The position numbers were made by a program, and so were the translations under genes. The notes beneath the pieces are model-generated. The model saw nothing but the letters and a program-made list of their open reading frames with translations, was not told where the DNA came from and ran no database searches. A DNA stretch of 64,000 nt from JAEUMD01 sp050246945 (GTDB lineage: Bacteria; Pseudomonadota; Alphaproteobacteria; Rhizobiales; Hyphomicrobiaceae): assembly GCA_050246945.1 (NCBI GenBank), contig JBFWVC010000001.1, positions 186,001 to 250,000 on the forward strand. Reading direction: 5' to 3'. Positions 8,198 to 17,122 of this stretch are shown here, piece by piece (position 1 is the stretch's first letter; each line of letters begins with the position of its first letter).

Positions 8198-9427
8198 TCA
8201 CACCCGCCCCATGCGCACATCCTCTTCCGGATTGGCGCTGATGCTGTGGATGGAGATATCGGCGCCGCGCCGCTGCTCCTCGTCCGACATGCGCAAGCCG
8301 AGCAGCATGTCCACGATCGAATAGACGGTGAGGCCGGCGGCGAAGCCGAACCCTGCACCCAATAGGCTGCCGACCAGCTGCGACACGAACGAGACATCCC
8401 CGAGACCACCCATTGCGGTCAGTCCGAAAATGCCGGCTGCGATGCCACCCCACAGGCCGCAAAGGCCGTGCAGCGGCCACACACCCAGCACGTCGTCGAT
8501 CTTCCAGTTGATGGTAGCCCGCTGGAAGAACTGCACGAAAATCACACCCGCGACGCCGCCGGTCACGAACGCGCCAATGGGATGCATGACGTCTGAGCCC
8601 GCGCAGACTGCAACAAGGCCGGCCAGCGCGCCATTGTGAACGAAGCCTGGGTCGTTCTTGCCGGCAACAAGCGCTGCGAGGATCCCGCCCACCATCGCCA
8701 TCAACGAATTCATTGCAACCAGACCCGATATTCCAGTCACGCTCTGGGAACTCATAACATTGAAGCCGAACCAACCGACACACAGCATCCAGGAGCCCAT
8801 CGCCAGCCAGGGGATCGACGACGGCGGTATGCCCACGGAGCCCCCCTTTTCATACCGGCCGGTCCGGGCACCAAGCCGCATCACCGCACCCAGCGCTATC
8901 CAGCCACCAAATGCATGCACCACAATCGAGCCTGCAAAATCGTGGAACGCACCGCCGAGCATGCCCTTGAAGACTGCGTCCTGAACGCCGAAGTTCGAGT
9001 TCCATACGGTGCCTTCGATCAGCGGATAGGCCAGCCCAACGATCAGTGCCGTCGCCAACATTTGCGCGTTGAATCGCGCGCGCTCAGCTATGCCGCCCGA
9101 AACGATCGCGGGGATTGCAGCTGCGAACGTGCATAGGAAGAAGAATTTGACGAGGCTGAATCCGTTGGGAAGGAAGCCCTCAGCACCGCCCGACAGGCCT
9201 TGAGCACTGACGAAGAAGGTCACGCCGTAGGCGACCCAGTAGCCGATAAAGAAATAGCTCACCGTTGAGATGGCGAAATCAACGAGGATTTTGACCAGCG
9301 CGTTGACTTGGTTCTTATGCCGAACGGTACCGACCTCGAGGAAAGCGAAGCCCCCGTGCATTGCGAACACCAGAATGGCGCCCATAAGGAGAAAAAAGAC
9401 GTTCGTGCCATGTTGCAACTCTTCCAT
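8198..9427 (-). CDS. amt: Ammonium transporter Amt
   Basis: The protein has 409 residues and about eleven hydrophobic spans, the size and topology of Amt/MEP channels. The twin pore histidines sit in FAGSIVVHAFGG (first) and PLHGLCGLWGG (second). The tail GLRMSDEEQRRGADISIHS is the cytoplasmic C-terminus that PII/GlnK proteins grip. It would import ammonium across the inner membrane as a trimer. GGGGGA precedes the ATG by 5 bases. No glnK lies next to it, unlike the common glnK-amtB pair. A sigma-54-like element about 85 bases upstream suggests nitrogen control. Confidence 0.95.
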   Translation of the reverse strand: MEELQHGTNVFFLLMGAILVFAMHGGFAFLEVGTVRHKNQVNALVKILVDFAISTVSYFFIGYWVAYGVTFFVSAQGLSGGAEGFLPNGFSLVKFFFLCTFAAAIPAIVSGGIAERARFNAQMLATALIVGLAYPLIEGTVWNSNFGVQDAVFKGMLGGAFHDFAGSIVVHAFGGWIALGAVMRLGARTGRYEKGGSVGIPPSSIPWLAMGSWMLCVGWFGFNVMSSQSVTGISGLVAMNSLMAMVGGILAALVAGKNDPGFVHNGALAGLVAVCAGSDVMHPIGAFVTGGVAGVIFVQFFQRATINWKIDDVLGVWPLHGLCGLWGGIAAGIFGLTAMGGLGDVSFVSQLVGSLLGAGFGFAAGLTVYSIVDMLLGLRMSDEEQRRGADISIHSISANPEEDVRMGRV

Positions 9428-9510
9428 GCGCGTCCCCCAGCGGTCCTTGTGATGACGAAATAGGCAGCCGCATTTCTATTGGGCGATCTGCCGCTCTGCG
9501 CGCCGCAATG

Positions 9511-9526
9511 ATCAAGGACCGTGCCA
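9511..9526 (-). promoter_or_regulatory. Sigma-54-like -24/-12 element upstream of amt
   Basis: The minus strand reads TGGCAC-GGTCC-TTGAT, with a perfect -24 TGGCAC and correct spacing. The -12 block is TTGAT instead of TTGCW, so one of the two most conserved bases is off. It lies about 85 bases before the amt start. Amt genes are classic RpoN/NtrC targets. I found no convincing NtrC site. An inverted AATTGTT/AACAATT pair lies just upstream (about 9545-9572). Confidence 0.45.
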
Positions 9527-9744
9527 GCGGGATGAAAAGCAATAACCAATTGTTTTTACGTAGATTCCAACAATTAAGTGCCTGCGCGCATTGAGAAACC
9601 GCCCAAAACATAGGCTGCCTACGGTCGTTAAAAGCCTAAATTTTAGGCAGGTTGTTGAGCGATTTCTAAGTACGGTCCGCTTCAGATGGCGCTCCTGAAG
9701 CGCAAACGCCATTCGCAGCCCTATGCGCGCGCCGAACCCATATC

Positions 9745-10671
9745 TCACCGCACCCGGCGCGGGTTCATATAGAGATCGTGCTCCTGCCGCTCGATCGTCG
9801 CCTCCACGCGTCCGTCGCGGATATCGCGATAGAGCGCCTTGATGTGCCGGCGGCAGGAGCCGTTGAACAGGATCATGCCGGCGAGCAACTTCATCACGTT
9901 CAACAGCCGCTTGTCGGCGATGTCTTCTTTGAGGTAGCCGGTCCAATAGCCGCCAAGCGTGATGATGCGGCCGTCGAGATGGCCGACGATTTCGTCCTTC
10001 TGATTGTAGAGCGTGTAGTCGCCACCGATGTTGATGACGTCGCGCCGCAGAATGTAGAAATCCGGATTGCCATCCTTGTCGATCAGGAAGAACGAGAAGT
10101 ACTCCGGCAGCAGCGGCCACTTGTTGGCCGAGCGCTCGACATAGACGACGTAATTGTCGTCATTCGTGTTGATCGAATATGTGGTGACGGGTAGCCCGCG
10201 CGCGCCGAACGTCTGCGCGAGCGACCGCGCCAGCATCAGGTCCATCGTCGCACGCCAGTTCAGCGTCTCCGAAAAGAGCTTCACGACAAGCCGCTTGTCG
10301 GTGCCCTCCTTGTCCTTCCAGAGATCCTCGCGATAGGACAGCAGCCCGGTGCGCTCGCCGTTCTCGATCACCTCGGCAAACACATCCATGTCCTTGGTGA
10401 ACTGCCGCGATTTTGCACGGTTGCGCGCGTGCTTGTAGAAGCCGAACTCGACCGAGTTGAAGTTCGTCACCCATACGTTGACAACAAATTTCAAGAACCC
10501 CTCGCCCGATTGAGAGGCCTTCGCCATCCGCTTGTCCTTGCGAGTGGGTTTTGCGCTCGTCTTTGGCTCTTCAACCCCCGCCCGCTCGTAGACCTCGGCG
10601 CGGGCATCGCGTGCGGCATCGTTGGCCGCGGCGTCGGCTTCACGGGCAAGGGTGGCAGCGCTGGCAGTCAT
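9745..10671 (-). CDS. Conserved-looking protein of unknown function
   Basis: The protein has 308 residues; I do not recognise the family. GAGGAG lies 7 bases before the ATG. The first 60 residues are Ala/Asp/Lys-rich and probably disordered (AREADAAANDAARDARAEVY). The rest looks folded and soluble, rich in aromatic residues, with no signal peptide or membrane span. A segment around residues 210-255 with DKDGNPDFY, YNQKDEIVGHLDGR and GGYWTGYL has the strand-rich character of LURP-one/tubby-like barrels, but this is only a resemblance. It is the gene upstream of amt on the same strand, separated by 317 bases, so it is probably an independent unit. Confidence 0.7.
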   Translation of the reverse strand: MTASAATLAREADAAANDAARDARAEVYERAGVEEPKTSAKPTRKDKRMAKASQSGEGFLKFVVNVWVTNFNSVEFGFYKHARNRAKSRQFTKDMDVFAEVIENGERTGLLSYREDLWKDKEGTDKRLVVKLFSETLNWRATMDLMLARSLAQTFGARGLPVTTYSINTNDDNYVVYVERSANKWPLLPEYFSFFLIDKDGNPDFYILRRDVINIGGDYTLYNQKDEIVGHLDGRIITLGGYWTGYLKEDIADKRLLNVMKLLAGMILFNGSCRRHIKALYRDIRDGRVEATIERQEHDLYMNPRRVR

Positions 10672-10929
10672 GGGTCATCTCCTCGGGGTCGAACACACTT
10701 CGACGGGCACGGACGAGACGCAGGACAGACGCACGAAAATTCGAAATTGGTCGCGAATCACCAAGGGCAGGGTAGCATTCGCGCCTCGCCGCCCAAGGCG
10801 GCCAGCGCCCGATTCATCTGGAAAACTCTGATATTCCGGGAGGCAACCCCCAATCAAATGCTACCAGAGTAGAGACCCCTTGCGTTCCCGATTCGTTCGC
10901 GGTATTTTGGATTGAATTGGAGGAGCTTG

Positions 10930-11490
10930 ATGGACGACCCACTGCAACCGTCATTCCAGCGCGACAAGTTCAAGGATGTCGTGCATTTCATTTGTGAAAA
11001 TTCAAAACCCGAGGAGCTTGGCAACGTCAAGCTTCATAAAATTCTCTATTTTGCCGACATGTTGCACTTCATGTCGACTGGAACACCGTTGACAGGTGTG
11101 GAGTATCGAAAACAAAAATTCGGACCTACAGCATCCCATTTGACATGGGCACTCTCGAAATTGGCTGAGGAAGGTGCCATTAGAATTGATACCAGAGACT
11201 ATTTTGGATTTCAGAAGAAGGACTATATTGTTCAGCAAAGAGTTGAGCGCCGCTTGTTTAAAAACTCGGAAATAAGGTTGTTACATGATGTAATCGACTT
11301 CGTTTGCTCTCGGTCCGCCAAAGAAATTAGCGAGCTGAGTCACGATGCGGCATGGAAAGCCGCTCGAATGGGTGAAGTTATGCCATATTACGCTGTATTT
11401 GGCTTAATCCCCACGGAGCTTGAACAAGAGGACTTCGACAGTGCGATTAGGGAAGCTCAAGAATTGAGGCCGCTAATCGATGCTGATTGA
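10930..11490 (+). CDS. Panacea-domain (DUF4065/SocA-like) antitoxin
   Basis: The protein has 186 residues from the ATG at 10930, chosen because GGAGG sits 7 bases upstream; a TTG at 10912 is less likely. Residues about 10-100 match the Panacea/DUF4065 pattern: KLHKILYFADMLHF, a PLTGVEYRK stretch, then FGPTASHLTWAL. Panacea proteins act as antitoxins that neutralise unrelated toxins, or as proteolysis adaptors like SocA. The next gene overlaps it by 11 bases, the usual toxin-antitoxin arrangement. The pair is visibly AT-rich: one 60-base line (10981-11040) counts 24 G/C, against the GC-rich neighbours. This suggests recent acquisition. Confidence 0.8.
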   Translation: MDDPLQPSFQRDKFKDVVHFICENSKPEELGNVKLHKILYFADMLHFMSTGTPLTGVEYRKQKFGPTASHLTWALSKLAEEGAIRIDTRDYFGFQKKDYIVQQRVERRLFKNSEIRLLHDVIDFVCSRSAKEISELSHDAAWKAARMGEVMPYYAVFGLIPTELEQEDFDSAIREAQELRPLIDAD

Positions 11491-11755
11491 TTTGGAAGTA
11501 GAATTCAGTGAGATTAGTTTGGCTGGAATAAATCGATTGATGCCGGATCCCGATCGGAGAGAATGGATGAAGGCGTCCCTAAAATATTATTTGAGGCGCG
11601 ATGGAGAAATCGACTCCTTCGATTGTCACGCTTTCCCGGACCGGAAATTGTACATATATCCATTCGGAGGTAGGTTTCGCGTACTATACGAGATCGATGA
11701 TCATGTTTTTATCTGGTCGGTTTCTCTATTGGCACGATACCAAGAACTCACCTAG
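11480..11755 (+). CDS. Small RelE/HigB-like putative toxin paired with Panacea antitoxin
   Basis: The protein has 91 residues and starts inside the end of the antitoxin gene (11-base overlap). The C-terminal half, LYIYPFGGRFRVLYEIDD followed by HVFIWSVSLLARYQ, resembles the last strands of RelE/ParE-fold ribonuclease toxins (G-x-[FY]-R-[VL]-x-[YF]). The N-terminal half (EFSEISLAGINRLMPDPDR) is not one I recognise. It may be a mRNA-cleaving toxin held in check by the upstream protein. Its stop lies 2 bases from the convergent yggS stop. AT-rich like its partner. Function is inferred mainly from the pairing. Confidence 0.6.
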   Translation: MLIDLEVEFSEISLAGINRLMPDPDRREWMKASLKYYLRRDGEIDSFDCHAFPDRKLYIYPFGGRFRVLYEIDDHVFIWSVSLLARYQELT

Positions 11756-11757
11756 AC

Positions 11758-12468
11758 TTACCCCCGGCCGCCGAAAATCGCGCTGCCCACCCGCACATGG
11801 GTCGCGCCGAACTCCACCGCGGTTTCGAAGTCGTCGCTCATTCCCATCGATAGACCTGAAACGCCCGCCTCGCGCGCCAGCTTGGCGAGGAACGCGAAAT
11901 GCACTGCCGGCTCTTCATCCACCGGCGGAATGCACATCAACCCCGTGATCTCCAGTCCAAGCTGATCCCGGCACAATTTGACGAATGCTGCGGCATCAGC
12001 CGGCATCACGCCCGCCTTTTGCGGCTCCTCCCCCGTGTTCACCTGCACGAACAGCTGCAGCCGACGCCCCTGCCGCTGCATCTCCTCGGCCACTGCCCGC
12101 GCGATCTTCTCCCGGTCGATCGAGTGGATGGCGTCGAAAAGTGCGACCGCCTCCTTCGCCTTGTTGGACTGCAACGGCCCGATCAGGTGCAGCATGATCT
12201 CGGGCGTCTCCGCCTTGACCGCCGGCCACTTGGCTTTCGCCTCCTGCACGCGGTTTTCCCCAAAATGCCGCTGTCCCGCGGCAATCACGGGACGGATCGA
12301 ATCGGCCTCGAAGGTTTTCGACACCGCGATCAGCGTCACGCTGGAAGGATCGCGGCCCTGCCCTTCTGCCGCCGCGCGGATTCGCGCCTGAATATCGGAA
12401 AGCCGCCTCGCCGCACCATCCATCGCCAAATCGTTCCTGTTCGCGCTCAAACCCGCGCCCGCCGTCAT
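11758..12468 (-). CDS. yggS: YggS/PROSC-family PLP homeostasis protein
   Basis: The protein has 236 residues from the ATG at 12468, chosen for AAGGTG six bases upstream; an ATG at 12423 would give a 221-residue form closer to many homologues. It is a single TIM-barrel domain of the alanine-racemase N-terminal type. The PLP lysine sits in TLIAVSKTF, then HFGENRVQEA, HLIGPLQSNK, VQVNTGEEPQKAG and the phosphate-binding end LSMGMSDDF with RVGSAIFG. Members bind pyridoxal phosphate without known catalysis and balance vitamin B6 and amino-acid pools. It sits alone between the toxin-antitoxin pair and divergent leuS. Confidence 0.93.
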   Translation of the reverse strand: MTAGAGLSANRNDLAMDGAARRLSDIQARIRAAAEGQGRDPSSVTLIAVSKTFEADSIRPVIAAGQRHFGENRVQEAKAKWPAVKAETPEIMLHLIGPLQSNKAKEAVALFDAIHSIDREKIARAVAEEMQRQGRRLQLFVQVNTGEEPQKAGVMPADAAAFVKLCRDQLGLEITGLMCIPPVDEEPAVHFAFLAKLAREAGVSGLSMGMSDDFETAVEFGATHVRVGSAIFGGRG

Positions 12469-12566
12469 CCGGCCACCTTGACCCACTGGGGCCTTTCGGG
12501 CTCATTACGCCGCCAAACACCGATCCTCAAGAACCTGGCGGCATCGAGCCCCTCCAAAGAGCACCC

Positions 12567-15203
12567 ATGGCCAAAGAACGATACAACGCACCCGAGCGCG
12601 AGAAGCACTGGCAAGCCATCTGGGACGCAGACCGCCAGGTGCAAAATGCGGGCAGGAGCATGCGGAAGGGCCCCAAGTGCTACGTGCTGGAAATGTTCCC
12701 CTACCCTTCTGGGCGCATCCACATGGGCCATGTGCGCAACTACACGATGGGCGACGTCTTCGCCCGCTACAAGCGCGCGCGCGGTTTCAACGTGCTGCAT
12801 CCGATGGGCTGGGACGCCTTCGGCATGCCCGCCGAGAACGCCGCCATGGAGCGCAAAACCCACCCGGGCGCCTGGACCTACTCCAATATCGAGACGATGA
12901 AGGGCCAGCTGAAGTCCATGGGCCTGTCGCTCGATTGGGACCGCGAGATCGCCACCTGCTCACCCGACTATTACCGGCACCAGCAGAAGCTGTTCCTTGA
13001 CTTGCTGGATAAGGGTCTCGCCTACCGCAGGTCAGCCAAGGTCAACTGGGACCCCGTCGACATGACGGTGCTCGCCAACGAGCAGGTCATCGACGGTCGC
13101 GGCTGGCGCTCCGGTGCATTGGTCGAGCAGCGCGAGCTGACCCAGTGGTTCTTCAAGATCACCCAATATGCCGAGGAATTGCTCGAAGCACTTTCTACGC
13201 TGGACAGGTGGCCGGAGAAGGTGCGTCTCATGCAGGCCAACTGGATCGGCCGCTCCGAGGGACTTCTGGTTCGTTGGGCGCTCGAGAAGGGCACCGCGCC
13301 TGCCGGCCATGACGAGCTGCAGGTCTATACGACCAGGCCCGATACGCTGTTCGGCGCATCGTTCCTGGCAGTTGCCGCCGATCATCCGCTGGCCAGGGCC
13401 GCCGCGGAGAATAATCCCGACCTCGCCGCCTTCTGCGAGGAATGCCGCCGCATGGGCACCTCCGTTGCCGATCTCGAGACAGCGGAGAAAAAAGGCTTCG
13501 ACACGGGCATCCGCGCGATCCATCCACTCGAACCCAAGTGGGCACTGCCCGTTTACGTCGCAAACTTCGTGCTGATGGAGTACGGCACAGGCGCCATCTT
13601 CGCCTGCCCGTCCGGCGACCAGCGAGACCTCGATTTTGCACGCAAGTATGGCTTGCCTGTCGTTCCGGTGATTTTGCCGCCGGGCAAGGACAAAGACACA
13701 TTCGAGATCGGCATCGAGGCCTACGACGGCGAAGGCACGATGATCAACTCGCGCTTCCTCAATGGCCTCGACACAGTCGCCGCATTCGCGGAAGTGGCGA
13801 ACCGACTGGAGAAGGCAACGCTGGCTGGCAAACCCGTTGGTGAGCGCAAGGTCAACTTCCGCCTGCGTGACTGGGGCATCTCGCGGCAGCGCTACTGGGG
13901 CTGCCCGATCCCCATCATCCACTGCGACACATGCGGCGTCGTGCCAGTGCCGGTAAAAGACCTGCCGGTGAAGCTCCCCGACGACGCCAGCTTCGACAAG
14001 CCCGGCAATCCGCTCGAACGCCACCCGACTTGGAAGCATGTCGACTGTCCGAAGTGCGGCAGCAAGGCACGCCGCGAGACCGACACGATGGACACGTTCG
14101 TCGATAGTTCCTGGTATTACGCGCGCTTCACCAACCCTCACGCCGACGTGCCGATCGACAAGGACGCCATCGCCTATTGGCTCCCCGTCGACCAGTACAT
14201 CGGCGGTATCGAGCACGCGATTTTGCACCTTCTTTATTCGCGCTTTTTCTTCCGCGCCATTTCCGATGCCGGCCACGCCGCCAAGAACCTGCGCGAACCA
14301 TTCGCCGCGCTCTTCACCCAGGGCATGGTTACGCACGAGACCTACTTCAAGCGCGAAGCCGACAACAAGCCCGTCTGGTTCGAACCCGACAGAGTGAGGA
14401 TCGAGGGTGAGGGTCCTGATCGCAAGGCGCAATTGATCGAAACGGGTGAAGCGATCGAGATCGGCGATATCGTCAAGATGTCGAAATCGAAGAAGAACGT
14501 CGTCGATCCTGACGATATCATCGCCCACTATGGTGCCGACTGCGCCCGCTGGTTCATGTTGTCGGATTCGCCGCCTGAGCGCGACGTGCAATGGACCGAC
14601 GAAGGCATCGCGGCTGCCGGCCGGTTCATCCAGCGCGTCTGGCGCATCGTTGACGACGCTGCCGACAAGGCAGCGACAAAGGGAGAGAAATTGCCCGCCA
14701 CGCTTTCCCCCGAGGCCGAGGCGCTTCGCCGCGCCACCCACAAGGCGCTCGATCAGATCGGCCGCAACATCGAAGGATTGCGTTTCAACGTCGCCGTGGC
14801 CGGGCTTTACGAGCTTAGCAACACGCTTTCGCAGTCTCTCTCCAGATCCGGCGAAGGGCTCGGCTGGACCATAAGAGAATCGGCAGAATACCTCGTTCAG
14901 ATGATCGCCCCGATGATGCCGCACTTGGCGGAAGAATGCTGGGCGCGGCTCGGTTACAACACCCTCGTCTCCAATCAGCCCTGGCCTGCTGCCGATCCGG
15001 GCTTGCTCGTTGACGATACTGTAACCGTTGCCGTACAGGTGAACGGCAAGCGCCGTGACGAGCTGACGATCGCGCGCACGGCGACCAAGGAAGACGTTGA
15101 AGCAGCGGCTTTGGAGCTGGAGTCTGTCAAGCGGGCTCTTGAGGGAAAAAAGCCCAAGAAAGTCATCGTCGTACCGCAAAGGATCGTGAATGTGGTGGGC
15201 TGA
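12567..15203 (+). CDS. leuS: Leucyl-tRNA synthetase
   Basis: The protein has 878 residues, normal for bacterial LeuRS. The HIGH-type ATP motif is PYPSGRIHMGHVRNY near residue 52, and the KMSKS loop is VKMSKSKKNVVDP near residue 637. Between them lie the editing (CP1) domain with TTRPDTLFGA and the C-terminal anticodon-binding and LeuRS-specific regions. It charges tRNA-Leu in the cytoplasm. The ATG follows CAAAGAGCACCC, a modest ribosome site. lptE starts inside its last codons and holA follows, a conserved leuS-lptE-holA order in proteobacteria. Confidence 0.98.
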   Translation: MAKERYNAPEREKHWQAIWDADRQVQNAGRSMRKGPKCYVLEMFPYPSGRIHMGHVRNYTMGDVFARYKRARGFNVLHPMGWDAFGMPAENAAMERKTHPGAWTYSNIETMKGQLKSMGLSLDWDREIATCSPDYYRHQQKLFLDLLDKGLAYRRSAKVNWDPVDMTVLANEQVIDGRGWRSGALVEQRELTQWFFKITQYAEELLEALSTLDRWPEKVRLMQANWIGRSEGLLVRWALEKGTAPAGHDELQVYTTRPDTLFGASFLAVAADHPLARAAAENNPDLAAFCEECRRMGTSVADLETAEKKGFDTGIRAIHPLEPKWALPVYVANFVLMEYGTGAIFACPSGDQRDLDFARKYGLPVVPVILPPGKDKDTFEIGIEAYDGEGTMINSRFLNGLDTVAAFAEVANRLEKATLAGKPVGERKVNFRLRDWGISRQRYWGCPIPIIHCDTCGVVPVPVKDLPVKLPDDASFDKPGNPLERHPTWKHVDCPKCGSKARRETDTMDTFVDSSWYYARFTNPHADVPIDKDAIAYWLPVDQYIGGIEHAILHLLYSRFFFRAISDAGHAAKNLREPFAALFTQGMVTHETYFKREADNKPVWFEPDRVRIEGEGPDRKAQLIETGEAIEIGDIVKMSKSKKNVVDPDDIIAHYGADCARWFMLSDSPPERDVQWTDEGIAAAGRFIQRVWRIVDDAADKAATKGEKLPATLSPEAEALRRATHKALDQIGRNIEGLRFNVAVAGLYELSNTLSQSLSRSGEGLGWTIRESAEYLVQMIAPMMPHLAEECWARLGYNTLVSNQPWPAADPGLLVDDTVTVAVQVNGKRRDELTIARTATKEDVEAAALELESVKRALEGKKPKKVIVVPQRIVNVVG

Positions 15204-15771
15204 GGCGCGTAGCCGCGACGCGGGCATACCGGCGGGGGCAGCATCAGGCCGCGCCCGGCGTTCTTGCGCGTTCGTTGCCGTCGCGATAGCCGCCTCCCTT
15301 GCGGCCGGTTGCGCCGACAGCGGTTTTCGTCCGCTTTACGGCACGGCTTCGATCGGCGGCGCTCAGGTTTCGGAGAAGCTGGCCCAGGTCGAGATAGCGC
15401 CGATCCCTGGCCGCGTCGGCCAGCAGATCCGCAACGAGGTCATCTTCCAGACCACCGGCGGAGGATCTGCGTCGCCCCCCGCCTATCGTCTGGAAATCGT
15501 CATTCGAGAATCGATCACCTCGACGCTTGTGAAGATCAGTGGCGATGCGTCGGGCTCGGTCTACAATCTGGATGCCGATTTCCGCCTCGTGCGCATGTCA
15601 GACAAGCAGGTCGTGATGCAGGGCAAGAGCGCCGGCCGCGCCGCGTTCGAGCGGTTCACGTCAGTTTTTGCCAATGTGCGCGCCCGCCGCGATGCCGAAA
15701 ACCGCGCCGCCAACACCATTGCCCAGGACCTCAAGACCCGCGTTGCTGCCTACCTCGCGCAACCGGCTTGA
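15190..15771 (+). CDS. lptE: LPS-assembly lipoprotein LptE
   Basis: The protein has 193 residues and overlaps the end of leuS by 14 bases. After a basic n-region comes a lipoprotein signal with lipobox SLAAGC (Cys near residue 41), then GFRPLYGT, the hallmark start of LptE. Further residues (VEIAPIPGRVGQQIRNEV and YRLEIVI) fit the family. LptE plugs the LptD barrel in the outer membrane and inserts lipopolysaccharide. An in-frame start somewhat downstream would give a shorter signal peptide. The gene order with leuS and holA supports the call. Confidence 0.9.
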   Translation: MWWAEARSRDAGIPAGAASGRARRSCAFVAVAIAASLAAGCADSGFRPLYGTASIGGAQVSEKLAQVEIAPIPGRVGQQIRNEVIFQTTGGGSASPPAYRLEIVIRESITSTLVKISGDASGSVYNLDADFRLVRMSDKQVVMQGKSAGRAAFERFTSVFANVRARRDAENRAANTIAQDLKTRVAAYLAQPA

Positions 15772-15981
15772 TGAGTCGCACCGCCCATCCGGGTGGCGCA
15801 CGGCGAGCTCATTATTCCTCCCTCTCCGACCCTTCACCATTTTCTCCCTCTCCTCCAAGCCTCGCGCGCATGACGTGCGCATGATAAGAAGCGTTTTGCT
15901 CCGCTCCCTCGATGCGGCGGTTTCGCGATTCTCCGCCATGCCATCGCATCGCACTGGACCGCACTGGACCCGACATCCCCC

Positions 15982-17001
15982 ATGGTCGCCGTCAAAGCCC
16001 ATCTAGCCGGAAAATTTCTTGCTGCGCCCGACAAGGCTTTTCGCGCTTTCCTGTTTTTCGGCTCCGACGCTGGCCTCGTCACGGAGCGCGCCCAGCAGAC
16101 CGCAAAGCGCATCGCCGCCGGCGAGAACCCTCCGGGCGAGGTCATCCGCCTGGACGATGCCGACCTCGACGGCGACCGAGATCGCCTGGGCCTGGAGCTG
16201 CGCACGCTGCCGATGTTCAGTGGGCGCAAGATCGTTCGCGTCACCACCGGCCGCATCATCAATGCGACGGTCCTCAACGAGCTGGCCCAATCGAATGATC
16301 TCGCCGGCGTTCTCATCGTCGAAGCCGGTAACCTGAAATCCACTGACAGTTTGCGCGCCACCTTTGAGAAATCACCGCATGCCGCCGCGATCGCCTGCTA
16401 TGGCGACGATTCACAAGACCTCGAGAGCCTCGTGCGAGACGTCCTTCAGAACGCAAACCTGGAGATTTCGCCAGAGGCGCGCGCGCTGCTCGTTTCGCGG
16501 CTTGGCGCCGACCGTGCTCTGTCGCGCGCCGAGGTCGAGAAGCTGGCGCTTTTCGCCCAGGGCAAAGCCCGTATTGAAGCCGACGACGTCGACGCTATCG
16601 TTGGCGACGCTTCCGTGCTTGCCATAGATCGCATCGTCAATGCTGCGACCTCGGGCAATGCCGCATCCGCCATCGATGAGTTCGCGCGCGCCGTCACTGC
16701 GGGTGAGAACCCACAAATGGTGATAGCCGCGATCCAGAAACATCTGCAGAAACTACACCGCGTGCGCGCCGATATCGACAATGGCACCCAGCTCGCTGAA
16801 GCGATCCGCCAGCTGCGGCCCCCCCTTCACTTCAAGCAACGCGATGCGTTTGCAGACCAATGCCGGCGCTGGTCGCGACCGGCCCTGGACCGGGCACTGG
16901 CAGCAACTGCCGATGCATTGCGCGCCGCGCGCCTCAACAGCGCCATCGAGGAAGTGCTCGCCGAGCGCTTGCTGCTGTCGCTGGCTTCGCACAAGACCTG
17001 A
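15982..17001 (+). CDS. holA: DNA polymerase III subunit delta
   Basis: The protein has 339 residues, typical of HolA. It starts MVAVKAHLAGKFLAAPDKAF and has the divergent AAA+-like clamp-loader fold: AFLFFGSDAGLV near the start (degenerate P-loop region), LPMFSGRKIVRV, LIVEAGNLK, and the C-terminal helical collar with LHRVRADIDNG and a terminal AEEVLAERLLL-like helix. It opens the beta clamp for replication. It is separated from lptE by 210 bases with no visible gene. Confidence 0.93.
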   Translation: MVAVKAHLAGKFLAAPDKAFRAFLFFGSDAGLVTERAQQTAKRIAAGENPPGEVIRLDDADLDGDRDRLGLELRTLPMFSGRKIVRVTTGRIINATVLNELAQSNDLAGVLIVEAGNLKSTDSLRATFEKSPHAAAIACYGDDSQDLESLVRDVLQNANLEISPEARALLVSRLGADRALSRAEVEKLALFAQGKARIEADDVDAIVGDASVLAIDRIVNAATSGNAASAIDEFARAVTAGENPQMVIAAIQKHLQKLHRVRADIDNGTQLAEAIRQLRPPLHFKQRDAFADQCRRWSRPALDRALAATADALRAARLNSAIEEVLAERLLLSLASHKT

Positions 17002-17122
17002 GCCGTCGCGCGCCCCGATCCATCTCCACCGGACAGGGCTGTCCTTTTTGTCCGTCCGCACTTGCCGCAGTGACTTCGATTTCTATAGTGCCCGCCAGCA
17101 GGAGAAAAAAGGGGACAGCTCA

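Noticed and set aside
13032..15227. 731-codon open frame antisense to leuS
   Set aside because: It is the complement of a clear leucyl-tRNA synthetase. High GC keeps the opposite frame free of stops; no conserved domain or ribosome site.
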